Source of the DNA: Linyphia triangularis
Lineage: Eukaryota; Arthropoda; Arachnida; Araneae; Linyphiidae
Assembly (NCBI GenBank): GCA_963978545.1
Contig: OZ021729.1
Location: 91,294,466-91,358,465 of the forward strand
DNA length: 64,000 nt
Direction: 5' to 3'
This document shows, in pieces, positions 57,171-64,000 of the stretch. A program made the translations under genes and the position numbers. Numbering within the stretch: the stretch's first letter is position 1; each line of letters opens with the position of its first letter. Below the pieces are notes generated by a model. It did not search any database. It was given only the letters and a program-made list of their open reading frames with translations, and was not told where the DNA came from.

Positions 57171-58521
57171 TAATTTTCTAAGGAGTGATAAGCAGAGAAA
57201 AGAATGACAAATTAAAGATAATAAGAACATAAAATGTTTTTTAGCCATAAATTACTAATTAATATATTTTAGAAATTTATGTTTCAAAGGAAATTTTATT
57301 AAAAGCCAAATATAAAGGGAATGCAATTTTTGCATTAGATAATTTTTTTAATTATTATTAATTGAAAAAACAATTCTTCAAATTTTTTAAAATAGAAACC
57401 TGCATCTTTTTTTGTTTTTATTAGATTTATCATGGTCAAAAATCTCGCACAAATATTTTTTCTTCCCATTTTGACGTTTGGTTTTAGAAAAAAAGCCTAA
57501 TTTAGTGAGTTTACTCCAGATTACATTTGAAACTAATTAAAATTTAATTGAAATAGAAAAAATCTTTCAATCGAAAAATTGTAAGTACTTATTTCATCTT
57601 TCCAAACTGTTGGAAAAATAGGCAACTTTGAAATATTTCACTTGTAGATTCAGATAGTCGCAAGTGAATGTTGAAATGGGCTCTACATTTTGCAACTCGG
57701 AAGTTTTGGGCATCAAATTAATTCCTTTATAAGTTCCGGCCAAACTCCTGGATCGAAAAGGTCTGAAATTAACAGCTTCTTATAAAATAAATTACTCATA
57801 GATGTACAGAAATAAAATTTTGTGGAATAAATTTTTTATCTCAAACCGCAAAAGTACATATTAAATGAGGGGAAAAAAAAAAAAAAAAAAAAAAAAAAAT
57901 GCAGAAGACCATACATTTTTTTTATTTTTGGTGATTTTTCAATTCTTTATTTGATTTATATTAAATATATAAATCAAAAACACAAATCACTATCAGTTAT
58001 TTGCGTTTAATAAAGTGTCAAAATAAAAGTAAAAAAAAAAAAAAAAATATCATGTACAGGATCTCAGATTTTTCACTTATGGATGCTTATATAGTTTTGC
58101 TGGACATTTATAAGGCAGCGCTATAAAGGGTTAATAAAAACGCAAAAATCAAATGGAATCAATTTGAAATATTAAAGAATTTAGGATTGTAATATATTCT
58201 GTTGACAAGAAACGCAAGGCAAGAAGAAAAATAATCATATCTGAGAAAGAATGCAGTCAGATTGAAATTTGGAGATTTTTTTTTTTAACAATAAGGTGCC
58301 GGCGGCCGTGCTTCTAAGTTGTGGGATCAGATGTCCGCACCCGCACGGAGAATGCGAGAAGAGTAACTCAAAACTTTCAAAATTCCCTGATTAAAGAGTA
58401 ATTTTAAGAAATTCTCTGATTTTTTAAAGAAGAGTAAAATTCCCTGACATTTCATTCATTTCCGGTTCTTCCCTGTGTTATATCTTAGAAATTCGAGCTC
58501 TTGAGGAAATTCCATATTTGT
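56530..58521. other. AT-rich DNA with poly-A tracts and one promoter-like patch
   Basis: No gene is recognised. (CAG)n followed by poly-A lies at 57122-57166; other poly-A runs lie at 57871-57899 and 58031-58047. About 58370-58480 carries the CCCTGA/TTCCC repeat words also seen at 11.35 and 15.5 kb. Confidence 0.5.
56833..56945 (+). promoter_or_regulatory. Possible TATA-type core promoter
   Basis: TATAAAAG at 56910-56917 is preceded about 75 bases upstream by ATTGG, an inverted CCAAT, and followed about 30 bases later by TTACTCCC. No downstream exon was recognised, so this is only motif spacing. Confidence 0.2.
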
Positions 58522-58529
58522 GTCCTGGG

Positions 58530-59514
58530 CAGTGGCGGATCTAGGATTTTCCTGAGGGGGGGGGGGCGCAACACCTGTGCCTTAGCCAGGATGAAATCAA
58601 ATATTTAAAAAAAGTTTAAAAAAAAAAAATCTATGCAGTGTTCTAGAAATATACTTCAAGATAATCTGTATCCATTGATTGACCTCACCCCCTTCCCCTT
58701 TTTCGTCACATTTCTGACTCGCTATCTTAGCGTAAGGTGAAATGCCCAGGTTATACCAAAATTACTTTTCAATTTAAAAAAAAAACAAAAAAACTCCCCC
58801 CTCCCACTCTTCAAAAAACACCCTTCTATGCTAAATATTTTTACGAACTCTTTTGTTTCTTTATACTCATGACAAATAAAACGTTTTTGCAAAGTTTCAT
58901 GAACGGACCAATTTTTTATTTTTTAAAGTCGTATTTTACCTTTCCTTGGATTTTACATGTGTTTTCGTTTATAAAAAAGAACTGTAACTTTTTTTAGATT
59001 AGTTATATCGTTTTGCTTTTTTTCATTCGATTCAGCAAAAAAAAAAAAGGACTCTAAAAACATGTGCCACATGCTTAGATTGCTCCAAAATTAATTTTTC
59101 AGACACAAAACATTTCACTTTTTTCCCCCTGGTTGGCGTTGGACATTACGAATGTGAGTCAAAATCTCTTCCTCCCACTCGACAGAAAAGGGATCGGGTA
59201 TCAGGGGTCCAAGATATCTTCAAGGTCAAGAGGGTGGAGGTTTGAATACTTGTACAGTCTTCCAACATCCGTTTGAATGGGGAGAGAGAAAGCTATAAAT
59301 GGAACCTTGGTACAAAAATAAGCATTTTTTTGTTACTTCTTTTGGAAATTAGATGAAGTTAAAATATAATTGTTGCTTGAACTTATTGAAAAAAACTTGG
59401 AAAAAAATATATATATTTATTATTATTATTATTTATTTCTGTAAATTGTAAAAAAAGACTCAACCTGAGGAGGGGGCGCGCGCCCCCCGCGCCCCCTGGC
59501 TGGATCCGCCATTG
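58530..59514. mobile_element. hAT-like non-autonomous transposon
   Basis: A perfect 8-bp duplication, GTCCTGGG, at 58522-58529 and 59515-59522 flanks a 985-bp unit. Its left end reads CAGTGGCGGATCTAGG and its right end, read inward, CAATGGCGGATCCAGC. Subterminal G-rich runs lie at both ends. The 8-bp duplication and CA.TGGCGG ends fit the hAT superfamily. The interior has poly-A and T-rich stretches and an 86-codon frame (58737-58997) with no transposase motif, so it is non-autonomous. Confidence 0.85.
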
Positions 59515-59740
59515 GTCCTGGGTATCAAATTCATATGGTTCCAAATACCTCGGTACGAAAACCACTGTTGACCTATGAGTTCACAATGAATTGTTTTTAC
59601 TATAAATTCGGTGTATGCATTTATAACTTTCATTTGCAATTGCAACTTATTCAAGCGATTTAGAGCTCAGAGTTTTCAAAGTGTTTTGGCACTACGAAAA
59701 AAAACATTCTTTCTGAGACATGGACTAACTTTTGTTGTCT

Positions 59741-59825
59741 TCCAAAACTTGATAGAATTCTTTATCATCGACAAAATCTATCTGCCAAGTTGCAGGTCGA
59801 GTGGATGATGGAAAGTGACATAATT
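59741..59825 (+). repeat. Dispersed repeat family B, copy
   Basis: Contains AACTTGATAGAATTC, ATCTATCTGCCAAGTTGCAG and GAGTGGATGATGG, matching 14.31-14.40 kb. Confidence 0.6.
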
Positions 59826-59916
59826 TACAATAAAAAGGTGTGTTAAAATTGTATTTTAGTGACAGCCGCGAAAACTTAATCTTATTTCGGTTCAGAGCAA
59901 CCTAACCACCAGAAAA

Positions 59917-61065
59917 ATTAATATTGTTACGAATTTCTGTATATTTGTAAATATTTCGTAGCATTAATTATGTAAAAAGATAAATTTATGTACATTTAGC
60001 ATAAGGCAGTGCAATAGTTTGTCTTACTTTGCTTTCCTGCAATGTGACCTTTAATGCTTGAAAACGATTTTTACAGAGATAATGCTGGGAAGCGAGTTTT
60101 ACAAAGAGCAGGCCATTTAACATTATGATAATGGCAATCTCGCCAAATTGGTGAGATAGAGCCAAGTTGGCGACGGTTTTTGCGTCTAATTTTTGTCGCC
60201 AAATTGCAAAATGTCGCCAAACTGGCGAATTAACAAATGGCAGTATTAACAAAATCTCAATTTGTTGCCGTGAAATATCTTTTACTGGTGTTCAAAAACT
60301 CGAGCATTAAATTATATGTACTATAAGTATTCTGAATTTTGCATAAATTGTTTCTAGTAGTATTGGTACTGAGTTTTGAGGTTGTTTTCAATTTCCTTTG
60401 TTTATATAAACTTTAAAAATGTATGTCATTAATACACTATGAGTTTTGAGGCTGTATTCAACTTTTTGTAGGTTATATAAATTTTAAAAATGTGTCATTA
60501 GTACATCATGATTTGTGTCACAAACATTTAAGTTTAAGGAAATTTTATTTTTGGAAGAAATATGCATAGTATTATGTCCATGCAGCTTGGAATTATGACT
60601 AAAATAAGAATTATGAATTTGCATACTAGATACGAGTTCTTTTGAAGAAGTGTACAAGAAAATTTAATTAGTATTCTCAACTAAAAAATGCTACTGGTGA
60701 GAAACTTAACCCTTTGTATTATAAATTTTCTATGAGGAAGAAATACGTATAGATAACTCAAATTGAAATTAACGGAGTGAAAACTCATTTTAGCATGGTT
60801 GCGCATTTCTCCAATAAGTACACATTTTAGCAAAAAGTAACAATAGTGCATTGAATTGTGAAAACATTGTTTAAAAATAATGCTTCTTATTTATCTTACA
60901 AATACACCAATAATGCTTTTTTAACAATAGGAACAATTTAAGCTAAGAAAGGTACTATTGTCATTAGAGAAGTTTGATTCAGTTCATTCACAAGTTCAGT
61001 GAGAATCCAGCGAACTTGAATTTATAACGATTAATATTGTGAAAAGCGTGGTTTTTTGCTTTTGA
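59917..61065. other. Segment bounded by ATTAATATTG words, with hairpin and 70-bp duplication
   Basis: ATTAATATTG occurs at 59917-59926 and again at 61030-61039. The left one is followed by TTACGAATTTCTG and the right one preceded by GAATTTATAACG, which loosely resemble LTR termini. Inside are a perfect hairpin TCGCCAAACTGGCGA at 60214-60228 within a group of TCGCC/TTGGCGA words (60138-60228), and a direct duplication of about 70 bp at 60371-60510. The nature of the whole is unresolved. Confidence 0.3.
60371..60510 (+). repeat. Tandem duplication, ~70-bp unit
   Basis: Two units starting GAGTTTTGAGG at 60371 and 60441. Each continues with a TTATATAAA block, TTTTAAAAATGT and a GTCATTA/GTACA block. 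Confidence 0.8.
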
Positions 61066-61452
61066 GTTGATATATATAGAATTGAGTTTCGTACTCGAAA
61101 AATAGCTGCTGTGGTCAGACACAAATTCTGTCCATCTCTTGAAACTATCCAAGAAGAAATGCAGTTCGATTTGGCACTTCTTTCAGAGCAAGACTACTCC
61201 GGCATGACCTACTCACGAATGCTGGCAGAGAGACCAAATGATATTTCACAGTTTGTAGACTGGTGGATAGCCACACACTGCCGCCAGTCCAACTCCGAAG
61301 TACTACCATCGCCAACTACAGAAGCCAAGGAGTATGAAGAGGCTCGAGATCGAAAAGACAGTTTCAACTTTGTTGGGAAGTGGAAGAGGAAAGACAATGG
61401 AAAGTGGAAAAGATTCAACGACTTTGTTTCACAGCATATTTTCGGCAAATAG
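61066..61452 (+). CDS. Candidate terminal exon, hypothetical protein
   Basis: Open from 61066 to the TAG at 61450-61452, about 128 codons, with a base composition clearly richer in G/C than its flanks. There is no ATG near the 5' end; the first internal methionine is at 61159. The frame follows a pyrimidine-rich stretch ending in TTTTGAG (61051-61066), a possible splice acceptor, so it reads best as a last exon. The product is soluble-looking: an acidic N-terminal half with LSEQDYSGMTYSRMLAER and FVDWWIATHC, then a charged, lysine-rich C-terminus with WKRKDNGKWKR. I do not recognise the family. A retroelement gag remnant or domesticated transposon gene is an alternative. Confidence 0.4.
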   Translation, partial: VDIYRIEFRTRKIAAVVRHKFCPSLETIQEEMQFDLALLSEQDYSGMTYSRMLAERPNDISQFVDWWIATHCRQSNSEVLPSPTTEAKEYEEARDRKDSFNFVGKWKRKDNGKWKRFNDFVSQHIFGK

Positions 61453-62870
61453 ACTTACAAAGATGACATAAACGATCTAAGTCTTACTGAATTGCGACTC
61501 CCAACTCATGACTTTTCGACTTATGAGATATCTGATTTGTGATTTCCAATTCCAACTTATGATTTCATGATTTGTGACTTATTGAAATGTGACATCTGAA
61601 TTTATACAATTATAGATATACTTTATTTAAATATGAGATCCAACAATTAAAAGACTTGCTTTCGTCCGGCTGTAGGAAAGGGGGCCTGCCGAAAATAAAC
61701 TCCCCAAATGAGAAAGGATGCATGGTCACCTCCTCGTGGTGTTTCTCGGGTAACGCTAAGAACCATGCCATTAAGAGTAAACCAAAAAATAATCTATTTT
61801 CAACAAAATATAATTAATTGCAAAATATCCCGTGCAAAGAACTGTCATTAGGCTAATGGATTTATAATTTTTAGATGTCATTGACATTTATAATTTAAGC
61901 TTAAAAATTTGGAAAAAGTGACATAAACAACCTGTCATGTGTAATGGTTTTCTTTAAAGAAGAAAACGTAAACGGAAAATTCTGTATCTGGATAAATTTG
62001 GCTGTTGTGAAGAAATTGACCGGAGTCAATATCTTTGTTTGCTGAGAACTGAGTCCCCAAATAATGTGACATTGTGTATAGAGACTCACTGTAAATGCTG
62101 GTGTCTTAAGTATAGACAAAAAGTGTCTAAAAATTAGTTTCAGACACATTAGGTGACATATTTGGCAACACACTTATAAATATCAGACATCACACGCGTC
62201 TGAAACTTTCTGAATTTCCATTCAGTCACGGTAAGTGTCTTAAATAGCTAAAGGAATTATCAAAATAAGACATTTCGGTTTTCAGACGCGTAAAATGTCT
62301 TAAATATGCGTCTATGCAGTGAAACTTCAAAATGTGTGTCATCCAACGGGATATACGAGTTTCGCTTTTGGGGGAAAGAACGGCGCATGCGCTGTGAAAA
62401 AAGTTATTGCATGATTTTAACGAAGAAATGTTTGTATTTTTCGCGTCTCGCGAGTAGAATTCGATTATAAAATGATATTGTAAATTAATATAAAATTGTT
62501 TATTTTTCTTTGTTTGCTTTTATAAAAAGGTATATTAATGATAATCTCCTTTAATCTTGTGCTTTTGTTTAACTCTGTTACTGTTTAACTGTGCTTAAGA
62601 ATTGTTTGGAAGCGTTCGTCTTTATTATTGAAAAGCAACATGGAGCATAATTGACATGAAGTAAGTTGCCTTATAAGAAACCAACGAACCCTCTTTTGAA
62701 CTGCTTAGATTGGCTTTATATTTGAAACCCGACGAATTAGTAAAAAATAGGGTACTATATTGCAGCTAAGTGTTATTCAATGATACACTTATTTTCGCTG
62801 TTTTTATTATAGTACATTTTAATTTATATCTATTTCTAAATGACTTCTAAGTTTGCTGTATTTGTTGTTG
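61453..62870. other. Downstream spacer with short inverted repeats
   Basis: About 61480-61600 repeats CTTATGA/TGACTT words. At 62194-62291, ACGCGTCTGAAA and its complement TTTCAGACGCGT form a spaced inverted pair, with several AAGTGTCT/AATGTCTTAAAT words nearby (62130-62320). 62640-62870 is probably the 3' untranslated part of the minus-strand LINE, but its exact end is not visible. Confidence 0.4.
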
Positions 62871-63995
62871 TTAATAATCTCCTATTTGGAATCCGTTGAC
62901 TTTGATGAAGTCCATGACCAAGAGGGGAGAAGAATGAATCTCCTCCCAGATTAGTCCCAGACAGTTCAAGATGTGATCAGGCGATGCCTGTTGTCGCTGG
63001 CATTTAGGGCAAAGAGGGTGGATCTTGTTGCCCTCAAAATATGTAAGGCATTTTAGGTGTCCACTGGCAAGTCGAGAGAGACATGTACTGAACTGACTGT
63101 CGCAAGGAAGGGATAGGGATAGTCTCGGCTTTCTTCTTGTATACCAGTGGTGAGTGGGAGGCTTCAGCCACTTCGCTTTGATTTGGTCCTTTTTCTGCGA
63201 AAAAAGTTCTTGAAAAGTATTCTCTAAAGAGGAGGGGACGGAATGACTTGAGCCCTCCTTTGCAAGATTGTCGGCCAATTCATTTCCGGGAATATCGACA
63301 TGCGAGGGAATCCATTGAAAATGTACATCTTGCTGAGGGGAGATGATCTTTAATTTTTGTAAGATGGATAAATTTGTTTTATTCCCTATATAAGTTCTAT
63401 TTTTGAGATGTTGAATGGAGCTGCGGCTGTCAGTAAGAATCCAGATGTCTCCAAAGTTGCTTTCGCTCATGATGGTCTCTAGACCCACATCGATTGCCAG
63501 AAGTTCGCTCCGAAAAACAGAGCAGAAGTCTGGGTTACGTTGTTTAATGGAGTATTTGTCCCTAGGGGTTTCAATGTAGATTCCACTACCTGCCTGATTG
63601 TCAGTTTTGCTGCCATCAGTAAAAATTTTGATGTCATTTAGAGGAATGTTATTTATGATTTCCAAGGCCAATTGCTTAAGAAAGTCAGGTACACAATCTT
63701 TCTTATTATATGCGGTACAGAGGTTGTAGTGGAAGAAAACCCTGGAAGATTCAACAAGCGAATTCAGATTGCAAGGAAGAGAATGTGGTTCGACATTGTC
63801 CGCGATAATGTGCTGTGATTTAACCTTACTAAAAGGACTGTTTTTCTTTAGTCTTTGATAGTTAGTCCAGTTGTTTAGGTATTTAGCCGTTTTGTTACTT
63901 TGGTCAATACTGGAAAGTTTATTGTAATATTTGACCAAGTTTTCCTCCCTTCTGACGTGAAGAGGTTGCAAATCAGATTCAAAAAGGACAATTTG
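62871..63995 (-). CDS. LINE ORF2 C-terminal fragment with RNase H domain
   Basis: The minus-strand frame is open from 63995 (a TAA sits just upstream at 63996-63998) to the stop at 62871-62873. Numbering from the TTG codon at 63971, an RNase H domain spans residues ~113-240 with all key residues: D119 in FTDGS, E156 in RSELLAI, D181 in LTDSRSS, H224 and D234 in IPSHVDIPGNELAD. A Cys/His cluster follows (C321, C324, H333, C337), as in arthropod non-LTR retrotransposons of the Jockey/I group. In such elements this part removes RNA from the RNA-DNA hybrid. The reverse transcriptase and endonuclease domains would lie beyond the window edge. The upstream TAA suggests a broken copy. Confidence 0.85.
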   Translation of the reverse strand, partial: QIVLFESDLQPLHVRREENLVKYYNKLSSIDQSNKTAKYLNNWTNYQRLKKNSPFSKVKSQHIIADNVEPHSLPCNLNSLVESSRVFFHYNLCTAYNKKDCVPDFLKQLALEIINNIPLNDIKIFTDGSKTDNQAGSGIYIETPRDKYSIKQRNPDFCSVFRSELLAIDVGLETIMSESNFGDIWILTDSRSSIQHLKNRTYIGNKTNLSILQKLKIISPQQDVHFQWIPSHVDIPGNELADNLAKEGSSHSVPSSLENTFQELFSQKKDQIKAKWLKPPTHHWYTRRKPRLSLSLPCDSQFSTCLSRLASGHLKCLTYFEGNKIHPLCPKCQRQQASPDHILNCLGLIWEEIHSSPLLVMDFIKVNGFQIGDY

Positions 63996-64000
63996 TTAAG

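Overview
This window looks like a gene-poor stretch of an animal nuclear genome, most likely an arthropod and possibly a spider. It is strongly AT-rich, with long (TA)n, poly-A/T and poly-C/G tracts. It holds interspersed repeats of eukaryotic type: tRNA-derived SINEs, a Tc1-like transposon, hAT-like elements, MITEs, a solo LTR and part of a LINE. There are no operons and no recognisable complete host gene. The arthropod placement is inferred from the repeat types and a TATA/TCAGT promoter style. The species cannot be named from the sequence alone.

Layout. 1-11 kb is mostly featureless AT-rich DNA with one SINE (3.2 kb), a (TA)n tract (5.5 kb) and old repeat fragments (7.1 and 9.6 kb). 11-22 kb has a second SINE type (11.2 kb), old repeats, a GC-richer island (18.5-19.3 kb), a 157-bp tandem repeat (21.1-21.7 kb) and another island (21.8-22.4 kb). 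22-25 kb has a MITE carrying a core-promoter-like core, a cluster of TATCGATA sites and a 570-bp inverted-terminal element. 27.5-28.8 kb is a dead Tc1-like transposon with a SINE inside it. 29.2-31 kb has an island with an E2F-type palindrome and a solo LTR with TATA box and polyA signal. 33-43 kb has two SINEs, a 122-bp tandem repeat, two further copies of the promoter-like MITE, a 664-bp foldback MITE and several GC-richer islands. 43-48.5 kb is a repeat nest: two ~600-bp repeats in opposite orientation flank a decayed ~200-bp tandem array that is itself split by a SINE. 48.7-51.8 kb has two SINEs, the most promoter-like island of the window (GC box, CCAAT, octamer) and a hAT-type MITE. 54.9-59.5 kb has a foldback repeat and two hAT-like elements. 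61.1-61.45 kb has the best candidate host exon. The window ends in the C-terminal, RNase H-bearing part of a LINE ORF2 on the minus strand.

The clearest protein-coding sequence is the LINE RNase H/zinc-knuckle fragment at 62871-63995. The Tc1 transposase is a pseudogene. The unexplained material is the set of GC-richer, non-repetitive islands spaced every few kb; these may be regulatory elements of a gene lying outside the window, but that is inference. All repeat comparisons were made by eye within this window only.
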